From assembly GCA_963770505.1 (NCBI GenBank), contig CAVYPR010000001.1, positions 124,001-188,000 on the forward strand: a stretch of DNA of 64,000 nucleotides. Reading direction: 5' to 3'. This document shows positions 1 through 7,741 of this stretch, piece after piece; positions within the stretch are counted from its first letter, which is position 1, and each line of letters opens with the position of its first letter. This stretch comes from CAVYPR01 sp963770505 (GTDB lineage Bacteria > Actinomycetota > Acidimicrobiia > Acidimicrobiales > RAAP-2). The notes under the pieces were generated by a model. That model was not told where the DNA came from, did not search any database, and worked only from the letters and a program-made list of their open reading frames with translations. The position numbers and the translations under genes are program-made.

Positions 1-944
1 GTCATGGACTTGGCGCGCATCGGCGTCGTGCCCCCGTCGTAGGAGAGCAGCCAGCCATTCGGGTCGGTGCCCGTCCGCTCCTGCTGCAACTCCCAGTAGC
101 GATCGAGCTGCGCCACCCCGGCCGCCCCGATGAACACCTTCCTGCCCTTCCCCGTCTTAGTCGTGGTGAGGTGTTGCCCACCCTCCCCCGGGACCCATGC
201 GCGCTCGACGGTGAGGCAGGACCGCTCCCAGTCGAGATCGTCCCACCGCAGCCCGCACAGCTCACCACGCCGGCAACCGGTGATCGCTCCGAGGACGATG
301 GCGAGGGCCATGTCCGGGTCCTCGTCGGCCAGAGCCGCTTGGTGGAGCTGCACGACCTGCTCCACGGAGATTGACGGTGCCTCGGTGTTTGCAGCCTGAA
401 GCTGCGCCTTCTTGGCGGGGTTGGCCTTGAGCCATCCCCATTCGACAGCCTGAGCCAGGGCCCCCGAAAGCACGGCGTGGTCGAGCTTGATGGTCCGGGG
501 TGAGAGCCCTTTGTCGGCCAGCGTGCCGAGGTAGGCGTCGATGTCCTGGGCGGTGAGCTTGTTGAGGCGCCTGGATCCGAGCGCCGGCCGGATGTGCTTC
601 TCGACGTGGATCCTGTACGTCTCCAACGTTGAGCGTGCTTTGCCGATCCGCTCGAGGTTGGCCAACCACTTGTCGAAGAGACTCCCAAGAGTGGCGGTCG
701 TCCCCACCACCGACGCGGCCTCGGACTTCCGTACCTTTTTCTCGAACTTCTCGAGCGCCTTGCCCGCCGCTCGCTTCCCGCCGATGAACACCTTGGAGCG
801 GTGCACCGGCGGTCCCTGCTTCACGACCTTGCCGCTCTCGTCCCGGACGGTGCGGTTGGGGTCCCGGCCGACGTAGACACGCATCTCCCACCGCCTCGAC
901 CCGTCCTGCTTGGACGGGGAGAGCTCCCGCAACGTGCCGGCCAT
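1..944 (-). CDS. Tyrosine recombinase (phage-type integrase), C-terminus beyond window
   Basis: The minus strand reads open from an ATG at 944 to the window edge, giving 314 residues. The protein opens with a basic, beta-rich AP2-like arm-binding region (about residues 1-75), then a SAM-like core-binding domain (about 80-185, with LGSLFDKWLANLERIG and STLETYRIHVEKHIRP). The catalytic domain begins near 190: ITGCRRGELCGLRWDDLDW carries the first catalytic Arg, and TKTGKGRKVFI is the beta-hairpin Lys region. The HxxR and Tyr motifs should lie beyond base 1. It would integrate or excise a mobile element. The start lies 56 bp past the 3' end of rnpB and is read in the same direction, the arrangement expected when an integrase uses the 3' end of a stable-RNA gene as its attachment site. 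GTACGG upstream is a poor ribosome site. Confidence 0.9.
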   Translation of the reverse strand, partial: MAGTLRELSPSKQDGSRRWEMRVYVGRDPNRTVRDESGKVVKQGPPVHRSKVFIGGKRAAGKALEKFEKKVRKSEAASVVGTTATLGSLFDKWLANLERIGKARSTLETYRIHVEKHIRPALGSRRLNKLTAQDIDAYLGTLADKGLSPRTIKLDHAVLSGALAQAVEWGWLKANPAKKAQLQAANTEAPSISVEQVVQLHQAALADEDPDMALAIVLGAITGCRRGELCGLRWDDLDWERSCLTVERAWVPGEGGQHLTTTKTGKGRKVFIGAAGVAQLDRYWELQQERTGTDPNGWLLSYDGGTTPMRAKSM

Positions 945-956
945 TCCGTACTCCCT

Positions 957-978
957 TAGTAGGGATATAGTAGGGATT
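957..978. repeat. Tandem 11-bp direct repeat before the integrase
   Basis: Two abutting copies of TAGTAGGGATA/T lie at 957-967 and 968-978, between the integrase start and rnpB. Short direct repeats of this kind next to an integrase are often arm-type binding sites for the integrase or its directionality factor. That role is inferred from position only. Confidence 0.5.
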
Positions 979-979
979 G

Positions 980-997
980 ACCTGAATAATACCAGGT
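980..997. repeat. Inverted repeat at rnpB 3' boundary (candidate recombinase core site or terminator)
   Basis: ACCTG (980-984) and CAGGT (993-997) are perfect inverted arms around an 8-nt AT-rich spacer, 2 bp beyond the P1 helix of rnpB. Inverted arms around a 6-8 bp overlap are typical of tyrosine recombinase core sites. A weak terminator of rnpB is the alternative, but no U-run follows on the minus strand. Confidence 0.35.
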
Positions 998-999
998 TG

Positions 1000-1384
<385 letters not shown>

Positions 1385-1424
1385 CTCCACAGTGTGGCAG
1401 ACCGTGACCGTCGATGGCACGCCC

Positions 1425-1487
1425 GTGGCCAGCTGGACCGAGGAACTGCTGGCGGGCGACGAGGTCGAGTGCGGCAGGTTTCCTTGA
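1425..1487 (+). pseudogene. Truncated 5' fragment of xseA
   Basis: A 21-codon stretch starting with GTG reads VASWTEELLAGDEVECG and stops at TGA 1485-1487. Its first dozen codons match the start of the intact xseA at 19734 (ASRTEELLATGEL) at both DNA and protein level. It also stands in the same divergent position next to rnpB. After about codon 12 the similarity is lost. The -10 hexamer seen before the intact xseA is missing here. It is best read as a leftover of a second rnpB-xseA border, not as a gene. Confidence 0.8.
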
Positions 1488-1745
1488 CTGAAAGCCGCGA
1501 GAGAGCGGTCTTGTGCCGGCGGCTTCACCACCGCCGATCAGGGGCCGGTGCGCTTCGGCAAGTTGCGGACTCTTCTCAAGCGTATGGAGGCGAATGCCCA
1601 CTGTGACGTTTACGCATCCCACTCGATGTCCGCAAGACGGGCGTTATCCGCGGGTGGACCGACCTAATGGGTCGGTTCACCGTCGTTCAAGTCATCGAGG
1701 TGTCCACAGATCCATCAAGGTTTCGTCAACTCGCGACCCTGAGCC

Positions 1746-1774
1746 TTGCCGAATTCAGGGCTGAGGCTAATAAT
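1746..1774 (+). promoter_or_regulatory. Possible promoter of the Cys-rich repeat protein
   Basis: TTGCCG (1746-1751), a 16-bp spacer and TAATAAT (1768-1774) resemble a sigma-70-type promoter in an otherwise GC-rich region. Transcription from here would give an untranslated leader of about 120 nt that contains the pseudoknot-like fold. Judged by eye only. Confidence 0.35.
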
Positions 1775-1789
1775 GCCAGTTGAGGCATG

Positions 1790-1866
1790 TTCGCCGTGCC
1801 TGCGGAGTTTGGGAAATGCGAGGAGTCCTTGTCCGCATGCACACGGCGAAGGTGGAGCATGCGGAC
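1790..1866 (+). promoter_or_regulatory. Pseudoknot-like 5' leader element
   Basis: Two perfect, interleaved inverted repeats lie just upstream of the start at 1902. Stem A pairs TTCGCCGTG (1790-1798) with CACGGCGAA (1842-1850). Stem B pairs GTCCGCATGC (1831-1840) with GCATGCGGAC (1857-1866). The 3' strand of A lies inside the loop of B, so both stems together form an H-type pseudoknot. I do not recognise a known riboswitch class. Its place 35 nt before the start codon suggests control of translation or of transcript end formation. Confidence 0.5.
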
Positions 1867-1901
1867 CCACGCAAGTGAAGCAGCGTAGGCAGGTGCACGC
1901 A

Positions 1902-4154
1902 ATGTTCCGACACGGCCAGAAGAAATTTGTAGTGAAGCTGGCCGCGTTGTTAGCAGTGGGCACGAGCGTGGGTGTCATCGGTGGAGCGCTCTCGGCGAGT
2001 ATCGCCTCCGCGGCGACATCGCATGTGGCGTGCAACACGGGCATCGGCGTGGGGATCGGTGCCACCATCCACGAAGGAGCGAGTACAACAGTCGCCCCTG
2101 TGCAGTCGGTCGCTCGCGTAGGGGACAGCATCACCTACAAGGTGATGGTCTGGACGACCTCGACGGAGTGCTCCTTCAGCACAGGAACGGTGGCAATCAA
2201 GACGCCCGAGGGCGCTTCGCATGTGCTCACAACCCACCTCTCGCTTTCCCCGGGCGGCAGCACCACATACACGTCCGTCGCCTACACGGTGGACAACGGC
2301 GACGTCGGAACGAACACAGCGCCTGCCGGCGAGATCCACGCGCGGGCGTCGGTCGCGGGGATCGCTACCGAGACAGGCGGCACACTCGAGACAGTCACAG
2401 CGGCGACCAACTACAACCTTTTTGTCATCCACCCCGAGACGACCTTGGTTAAGACGGCCAGCGTCACGTCGGGTCAGATCCCCCTCAAGGTGACGTTCAA
2501 CTTCAAAGAGACCAATACCTCGAGCGATCCCAACGCGGCTGAGCTCAACGACGATGTGATTTCGACAGTGAATCTCATTGACGCGACAGGCTGCGTACCG
2601 ATCCTCCAGACAAGCTCAAACCGAACAACCACCCATCTGGCCGTCGGGGCGACGTGGACCTACACGTGCAGCAAGACGTTCACAACTGTCGGCTCCTACA
2701 CCGATCACGCCACGGCAACTGGTGTCGCTGGCGACGAGCGCCAAGCCGGAACGGCCACATCTCTAGGGGCACCTCAGAGTGAAACGGCACACGCAACGGT
2801 TACTGCCACCGAACACTCCCCGGGCATCTCCACCTCGCCGCAGCCGGCGAGCGCCACCGTGGGCTCGACCACCCTCAACGACAAGGTCAGCCTGTCGGGG
2901 CTGGTGAACCCGGTCACGAGCGGCACAGGGGTCGGCAAGATCACGGTGAAGCTGTACACACCGTCGCACTCGACGTGCACAGGCACCGCGGCGTTCACCC
3001 AGGTGATCACAGCGACCAGCGGCAACGGGACATACACCACCACCGGTGGGCCGACAGCCAACCTGACCGGGACCTGGCAGTGGACGGCGTCCTACTCCGG
3101 TGACGCCAACAACAACGGCACGACAAGCGGATGCTCTGCGGAGCCTGTGACCATCACCAAGGCCACCCCTGGCATCTCCACCTCGCCGCAACCGGCGACC
3201 GGTACAGTCGGCGCGACCGCCCTCAACGACAAGGTCACCCTCGCAGGGCTGGTGGACCCGGTCACGAGCGGCACAGGGGTCGGCAAGATCACGGTCGAGC
3301 TGTACTCGCCGTCGCACTCGACGTGCACAGGGACAGCGGCGTTCACCCAGGTGATCTCAGCGACCAGCGGCAACGGGACATACACCACCACGGGTGGGCC
3401 GACGGCAGAGACAGCGGGGACCTGGCACTGGACGGCTTCCTACTCCGGTGACGCCAACAACAACGGCGCCACCAGCGGCTGCTCAGCCGAGCCTGTTGTC
3501 ATCACAGCTCCCAAGTGCACACCCAACCCGTGCAGCTCGAATCCCTGCACCACAACAAAGCCTCCGTGCACAAAGAAACCCCCATGCTGCACAACCAAGC
3601 CTCCGTGCACAAAGAAGGTTCCCTGCTGCACAACCAAGCCTCCGTGCACAACGAAGACACCGTGCCGGACAACCAAGCCTCCGTGCACAACCAAGCCTCC
3701 GTGCCGCACAACCAAGCCTCCGTGCACAACCAAGCCTCCGTGCACAACGAAGACACCGTGCCGGACAACCAAGCCTCCGTGCACAACCAAGCCTCCGTGC
3801 ACATCGAAGAAGCCGTGCACAACCAAGCCTCCGTGCACATCGAAGAAGCCGTGCACAACCAAGCCTCCGTGCACAACGAAGACACCGTGCACATCGAAGA
3901 AGCCGTGCACAACCAAGCCTCCGTGCACAACCAAGCCTCCGTGCACAACCAAGCCTCCGTGCACATCGAAGAAGCCGTGCACAACCAAGAAGCCGTGCAC
4001 AACGAAGAAACCCTGCACAACCAAGAAGCCGTGCACAACCAAGAAGCCGTGCACAACGAAGAAACCCTGCACAACCAAGCCTCCGTGCACACCCAAGGTC
4101 CCGTGCACAACCAAGGCCCCGTGCACAACCAAGTTCGAGTTGGGTTGGCTGTAG
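1902..4154 (+). CDS. Secreted Cys-rich repeat surface protein
   Basis: A 750-residue protein of unknown function. I start it at ATG 1902 because a clear signal peptide follows: basic MFRHGQKKFVVK, a hydrophobic stretch, then ASIASA before ATSHVAC. Residues 30 to about 310 are Thr/Ser-rich beta-type sequence resembling DUF11-like surface repeats. Next come two 116-residue Ig-like repeats, each starting SPQPA and holding YSGDANNNG, a motif common in bacterial Ig-like surface domains. The last 212 residues are a CTTKPP-type hexapeptide array with about 36 cysteines. There is no LPXTG motif and no C-terminal membrane span, so retention at the surface would need disulfide or non-covalent contacts. 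It ends abruptly as TTKFELGWL. Codon use is less GC-biased than in the housekeeping genes, fitting acquired DNA. Adhesion or coat formation is an inference. Confidence 0.8.
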   Translation: MFRHGQKKFVVKLAALLAVGTSVGVIGGALSASIASAATSHVACNTGIGVGIGATIHEGASTTVAPVQSVARVGDSITYKVMVWTTSTECSFSTGTVAIKTPEGASHVLTTHLSLSPGGSTTYTSVAYTVDNGDVGTNTAPAGEIHARASVAGIATETGGTLETVTAATNYNLFVIHPETTLVKTASVTSGQIPLKVTFNFKETNTSSDPNAAELNDDVISTVNLIDATGCVPILQTSSNRTTTHLAVGATWTYTCSKTFTTVGSYTDHATATGVAGDERQAGTATSLGAPQSETAHATVTATEHSPGISTSPQPASATVGSTTLNDKVSLSGLVNPVTSGTGVGKITVKLYTPSHSTCTGTAAFTQVITATSGNGTYTTTGGPTANLTGTWQWTASYSGDANNNGTTSGCSAEPVTITKATPGISTSPQPATGTVGATALNDKVTLAGLVDPVTSGTGVGKITVELYSPSHSTCTGTAAFTQVISATSGNGTYTTTGGPTAETAGTWHWTASYSGDANNNGATSGCSAEPVVITAPKCTPNPCSSNPCTTTKPPCTKKPPCCTTKPPCTKKVPCCTTKPPCTTKTPCRTTKPPCTTKPPCRTTKPPCTTKPPCTTKTPCRTTKPPCTTKPPCTSKKPCTTKPPCTSKKPCTTKPPCTTKTPCTSKKPCTTKPPCTTKPPCTTKPPCTSKKPCTTKKPCTTKKPCTTKKPCTTKKPCTTKKPCTTKPPCTPKVPCTTKAPCTTKFELGWL
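2825..3512 (+). repeat. Two tandem 348-bp repeats coding Ig-like domains
   Basis: The unit beginning GCATCTCCACCTCGCCGCA occurs at about 2825 and again at 3173, a period of 348 bp or 116 codons. The two copies are close in sequence, which suggests a recent duplication. Confidence 0.85.
3516..4151 (+). repeat. 18-bp tandem array coding Cys-Thr-Lys-Pro repeats
   Basis: An imperfect 18-bp unit (TGCACAACCAAGCCTCCG and variants) is repeated about 35 times. In the coding frame it gives C-TTKPP, C-TTKKP, C-TSKKP and C-TTKTP units, with two early CC pairs and three RTTKPP insertions. Because the period is a multiple of three and the unit lacks stops, several other frames stay open across the array; these are shadows. 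Copy number could vary by slippage. Confidence 0.9.
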
Positions 4155-4887
4155 ACACTCCCCCTTGCAGGGCGGTCACGTATTCACGTGCCGCAGAAAG
4201 TTGGGAGCTGGCAGAAGTCACAAGTGGATCGAGCACGGTGCATATCGCCGTTGATCTGCGCACGTGAGTCGTCGCCCCAGCGGAGTCTCAAACCCTTCTG
4301 CCACTCCACACGGCTTGCGACTTAGGCGTTGTGGGCCGCCTTTTTCATCCAGCTGGCTGGATGACATGAATGCCACTCGGCACAGGGGCCAGTCGGTCCG
4401 TCCCGAGAATGATGCTGCTCTTTGCGCTAATCCCCAGCGATATGACGAGAGTCGGCTGTAGTGAGCCAGCGAGAGGTAAAAGGGAATCTGAAGGCGACAC
4501 CCAGTTCGTACTCGATCGGCCTGACGATGCCGAGCAGGCAGTGCATACACTCAGCATTTCAGGGGCTGATCCACGCGATCACAGTGCGCGGCGCCTCGTA
4601 GAGTGTTACGAAATGGTTGCAGGATATTTGCCAGAGCCAGGAGCTGGCCGAGTCGAACCCGATGGTCGCGTTGTCCTGAGACCTACCGACCCTCCCCGCG
4701 ACTGGGCAATGCCGCAGCGGCCGTAGAGGGCCGGCACTGACCGCCACGAGGCCCTGAAGGTTGGGACATCTCGTGGAGTGCTGGATTCGCCCCAGACGCG
4801 CTGCCCCCTCGGCCCGCAATCACAGGGGAGCTGGTCGACTCCTTGCTCCGCTACCTGGAGGCCAAGGCCTCTGGGGTGTTTCTCCAC
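4155..4887. other. Gene-free stretch between the Cys-rich protein and the IS21 element
   Basis: No convincing gene is seen in these 733 bp. A 118-codon open frame at 4370-4726 (plus) has no ribosome site, no recognisable motif and a composition like its surroundings, so I leave it out. The only marked structure is the 20-bp palindrome at 4345-4364. The region may be decayed DNA. Confidence 0.55.
4345..4364. repeat. Perfect palindrome, 9-bp arms
   Basis: TCATCCAGC (4345-4353) and GCTGGATGA (4356-4364) are separated by TG and preceded by TTTT. The tiny loop and the T-run on the 5' side do not make a plus-strand terminator. A protein-binding palindrome or an old element end is possible. Confidence 0.5.
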
Positions 4888-5048
4888 TGTCTGACGGTTC
4901 TGTCCGCGATTTTTGAATCTCCCCACCCTCGATCACTGAAATTCCCCACCCTGAGCCCGGTGAGCTGAACCATCCACCCGCGGGGTTGGGCCCCCTTCGA
5001 AGCTGACGAGCGACCAAGCCAGCCAGCTCGAAGGGAGACCCGCTCCGC

Positions 5049-6350
5049 ATGCTCACACATGGGGAAGACGTGGAAGCACATGCACTGAGAACCAGGGGCT
5101 GGACCATCTCGGCGATCGCCCGCCACCTCGGCCGGGATCGAAAGACGGTCCGGGCCTACATCAACGGGGAGCGGGTTCCCGGCGTCCGGGCCCGATCGGC
5201 ACCCGACCCGCTCGAGCCCTTCACCAAGTACTTGGCGGCCCGGTTCGTCGACGATCCGCACGTCTGGGCCTCGGCCCTCTATGACGAGGTGAAACGGCTC
5301 GGCTACCCGCTGAGCTACCCCTCCTTCGCCCGTCAGGTGCGCCTGGCCGGGCTCCGGCCGCACTGCGAAGCCTGCACCGGCGTGAAGGGCCGCGACACCA
5401 TCGAGATCGAGCACCCGCCCGGTGAGGAGATCCAGTGGGACTGGTTCGAGCGCCGGAACGCTCCGTGGGGAGGGACGGCCTACGTGCTGTTGGGCACGCT
5501 CCCGCACTCGGGCAAGGTCCGCGGCGTCCTGGCCGAGAAGATGGACCAGGCCCATCTCATCGAGGCCATCGACGAGGTGCTGCGACGCCTGGGCGGCACG
5601 GCCCGGGTGTGGCGGACCGATCGCCTGGCCACGGTGATCGTGCCGGGCACGAGCGACGTCCAGGCCTCCTTCGCCCCGGTGGCCAAGCACTACGGGGCCG
5701 TCGTCGAGCCCTGTCCGCCGAGGCGGGGGAACCGCAAGGGCGCAGTGGAGTCCTCGGTGCGCTTCACCTCAGGTCGCTGGTGGCGCACCATGGGGGCCAC
5801 CACCCCCGAAGACGCCCAGCGCTCCCTGGACGTCTTCTGCGCCACCATCGGTGACGAACGCGAGCGCCGGGGACCCGACGGCGATCGCACCACGGTGGCG
5901 GCGCTGGCCGACACCGAGCCGCTGGCGGCCCTCCCGCCCGCCCCATTCCCGGCCACGACCGAGGTCTGCCGCATCGTCGCCGACAACGCCAGCGTGGCCT
6001 TCTGCGGCAACCGCTACTCGGTGCCGCCCGGACTCGCCGGGACCACGTTGCTCGTTCGGCACCGCTTGAGCGCTCCGACCATCGACGTGGTGGCTCCCTC
6101 GGGGGCGGTCCTCGTCACCCATCGCCTGGCCCCGGCGGGATCGGGTGCCCTGGTGCGCAGCGTGGAGCACAAAGAGGCCCTCGAGGCCGCCGTGCTCAGC
6201 GCCTTCACGACGGCCCGACCGTGTGACAAGAAGGCGAACCGTCCGCCAGGCAGAGAGGCGCTCGAAGAGGCCGCCCGCCTGCTCGGGCCCATCGGGCGTG
6301 AGCCCGTCGTCGACCTGTCCGTCTATGGCGAGATCGCGGAGGGACGATGA
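5049..6350 (+). CDS. istA: IS21-family transposase IstA
   Basis: A 433-residue DDE recombinase that cuts and joins the ends of the element. The N-terminus has the family's helix-turn-helix (residues about 8-40, TISAIARHLGRDRKTVRAYI). The catalytic triad is visible as EIQWDWFE (first Asp, about residue 129), VWRTDRLATV (second Asp, about 191) and NRKGAVESSVRF (Glu). The length is at the short end for IstA, but all core parts are present. The stop overlaps the istB start in ATGA, so the two are translationally coupled. The copy looks intact and may be active. Confidence 0.93.
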   Translation: MLTHGEDVEAHALRTRGWTISAIARHLGRDRKTVRAYINGERVPGVRARSAPDPLEPFTKYLAARFVDDPHVWASALYDEVKRLGYPLSYPSFARQVRLAGLRPHCEACTGVKGRDTIEIEHPPGEEIQWDWFERRNAPWGGTAYVLLGTLPHSGKVRGVLAEKMDQAHLIEAIDEVLRRLGGTARVWRTDRLATVIVPGTSDVQASFAPVAKHYGAVVEPCPPRRGNRKGAVESSVRFTSGRWWRTMGATTPEDAQRSLDVFCATIGDERERRGPDGDRTTVAALADTEPLAALPPAPFPATTEVCRIVADNASVAFCGNRYSVPPGLAGTTLLVRHRLSAPTIDVVAPSGAVLVTHRLAPAGSGALVRSVEHKEALEAAVLSAFTTARPCDKKANRPPGREALEEAARLLGPIGREPVVDLSVYGEIAEGR

Positions 6351-7135
6351 GCGAGTCCTCCACCTATCAAGAGATTCGCTCGCACCTCGCCTACCTGCGT
6401 CTGGGCGCTGCCGCCGAGGCGCTGCCGGGCGAACTCGACCACGCCCGGGAGGAGAAGCTCGGCCATAGCGAGTTCTTGCACCGCCTCCTCGAGGTCGAGG
6501 TGCAGGCCACCGAGATCAGACGTCGGGCCGGCCTCGAACGCTTCGCCTGTCTGCCCTCCCCATGGACGCTCGAGGACTTCGACTTCAGCGCACAACCCTC
6601 GGTGGACAAGAAGCTGATGACCGAGCTCGGCACGCTGCGGTTCCTCGAAGACGCCACCAACGTCTTGTTGATCGGGCCGCCCGGCGTCGGCAAGACCATG
6701 CTGGCCGTCGGACTCGCCCGAGCGTCGATCAACGCCGGCTATCGGACCTACTACACGACGGCTGCCGATCTGGCCGCTCGTTGTCATCGGGCCGCCCTCG
6801 AGGGACGGTGGGCCACCACCATGCGCTTCTTCGCCGGACCGCGCCTGCTCGTCATCGACGAGGTGGGCTACCTGCCGCTTCAGAGCGAGGCGGCGGCTGC
6901 CCTGTTCCAGGTCGTCACCCAGCGCTACCTGAAGAGCTCCATCGTCATGACGACCAATCTCGGCGTCGGCTCGTGGGGGAAGATCTTCGACGACCCCATG
7001 GTGGCCGCCGCCATGCTCGACCGCCTCCTCCACCGCAGCGTCGTGTTCAACATCGATGGCGAGAGCTACCGGATGCGCTCCCACCGGGCCCGCACCGAAG
7101 GCCTCCGGAAGGGGGTCACCAAGATCAAGGAGTAA
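6347..7135 (+). CDS. istB: IS21-family helper ATPase IstB
   Basis: A 262-residue AAA+ ATPase of the DnaC/DnaA type that selects the target and stimulates the IstA transposase. An N-terminal helical domain (about residues 1-85) is followed by Walker A GPPGVGKT (about 109), Walker B LLVIDEVGYLP (about 170) and sensor 1 SSIVMTTNLGV. The typical IstB end, YRMRSHRART, is present. The start ATG at 6347 overlaps the istA stop. Length and motifs are normal. Confidence 0.95.
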   Translation: MSESSTYQEIRSHLAYLRLGAAAEALPGELDHAREEKLGHSEFLHRLLEVEVQATEIRRRAGLERFACLPSPWTLEDFDFSAQPSVDKKLMTELGTLRFLEDATNVLLIGPPGVGKTMLAVGLARASINAGYRTYYTTAADLAARCHRAALEGRWATTMRFFAGPRLLVIDEVGYLPLQSEAAAALFQVVTQRYLKSSIVMTTNLGVGSWGKIFDDPMVAAAMLDRLLHRSVVFNIDGESYRMRSHRARTEGLRKGVTKIKE

Positions 7136-7467
7136 TCTCGATTCAAACAACTCACCGGTCCATCAACTGGGGAATTTCGTTGATCGTCCCCGGGGAGTTT
7201 CGGAAATCGGCGGCAGTTCAGATCATCAGCGAAATCGCCGCGGTTGTACTCGTCGCACGAAGGCCGAAGAACCACGCGTAGCGGGGGAATAGTGAGACAA
7301 AGCTCCGAAGACAGATAGCTCAGCGGCTGGTCGACAGATTACTGCTGCGGCGTCCTCAAGTGCGCTCCGACGCCGAGGCAGTCCGCGGGCTTAGGCCAGA
7401 GCTCTCTGCCATAGGGATCCGCGTCGCGCAGCTGGCGGACAGGTACCCTTCCGAAGGCGTGGGTCTA

Positions 7468-7487
7468 GAAAGAGGGATGCCTCTTTC
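7468..7487. repeat. Hairpin, 8-bp stem
   Basis: GAAAGAGG (7468-7475) pairs perfectly with CCTCTTTC (7480-7487) around a GATG tetraloop. No U-run follows, so a simple terminator is unlikely. It may be a leader structure of the giant gene or an operator. Confidence 0.55.
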
Positions 7488-7527
7488 GGATCCGGCTGGT
7501 TTGTTCGCGCCCGGGGCTGAGGCGGCA

Positions 7528-7551
7528 CGTAGAGCTGGTTCGAACTCTACG
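7528..7551. repeat. Hairpin, 7-bp stem
   Basis: CGTAGAG (7528-7534) pairs with CTCTACG (7545-7551) around a 10-nt loop containing GGTTCGAA. The loop recalls a tRNA T-arm, but no acceptor or anticodon arms can be built around it, so I do not call a tRNA. Confidence 0.5.
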
Positions 7552-7741
7552 CTATGAGTATCCGCGTCACGCGGTCGACTGCAAACTACCGTTCCGTTGG
7601 TTGATGCACTCCCAACAGCAACACACGATGCGCTAGGGGCGATATGTGGTGAGGTGCGCCGACAAGTGCGCCTCACACGACCGAGGGCACGTTCGCACGG
7701 GCGGGCGTCCACCATCTGAGACGAAGAGAGCAGGAGAGCGC

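Larger units (their letters stand above)
1488..1901 (+). other. Non-coding leader region before the Cys-rich repeat protein
   Basis: I see no coding potential here: the frame open from 1746 lacks a ribosome site, and its first 52 codons precede a clear signal-peptide start. The stretch holds a perfect 7-bp hairpin, ACCGACC (1658-1664) with GGTCGGT (1670-1676). It also holds a possible promoter, TTGCCG at 1746-1751 and an AT-rich TAATAAT at 1768-1774 with about 16 bp between, and the folded leader listed separately at 1790-1866. Confidence 0.6.
4888..7225 (+). mobile_element. IS21-family insertion sequence
   Basis: The element holds istA and istB in the usual overlapping order, with related inverted sequences outside them. 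On the left are GAATCTCCCC (4915-4924) and GAAATTCCCCA (4938-4948). On the right, read on the minus strand, are GAAACTCCCC (7201-7192) and GAAATTCCCCA (7178-7168), with CGATCA in both spacers. Multiple terminal repeats of this kind are a family trait. The outermost TG of the ends I place at about 4888 and 7225, giving some 2.3 kb, the normal size. I cannot make out a clear target duplication, so the exact ends are uncertain by about 10 bp. Confidence 0.8.
7226..7741 (+). other. Gene-free stretch upstream of the giant lectin protein
   Basis: About 515 bp without a convincing gene. It carries two perfect hairpins (7468-7487 and 7528-7551) and, closer to the gene, an imperfect one (GTGAGG at 7650 with GCGCCTCAC near 7668). 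No clear -10 box stands out. The stretch most likely holds the promoter and a long structured leader for the gene at 7742. Confidence 0.5.

Noticed and set aside
1746..1901. N-terminal extension of 52 residues on the Cys-rich protein
   Set aside because: It would place a signal peptide in the middle of the protein and translate the paired leader; ATG 1902 begins the signal peptide directly.
3516..4151. CRISPR-like regular repeats
   Set aside because: The units are contiguous 18-bp coding repeats without spacers, and no cas genes are present.
3394..4267. Long open frames in other phases and on the minus strand across the 18-bp array
   Set aside because: Stop-free repeats with an 18-bp period keep several frames open. 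Only the Cys frame continues a protein with a signal peptide and Ig-like domains.
4370..4726. 118-codon open frame as a small gene
   Set aside because: No ribosome site, no motif, no neighbour logic, and composition not distinct from surrounding non-coding DNA.
7528..7551. A tRNA gene fragment (T-arm like hairpin)
   Set aside because: The loop resembles a T-loop but the stem is 7 bp with a 10-nt loop, and no acceptor stem or anticodon arm can be drawn.
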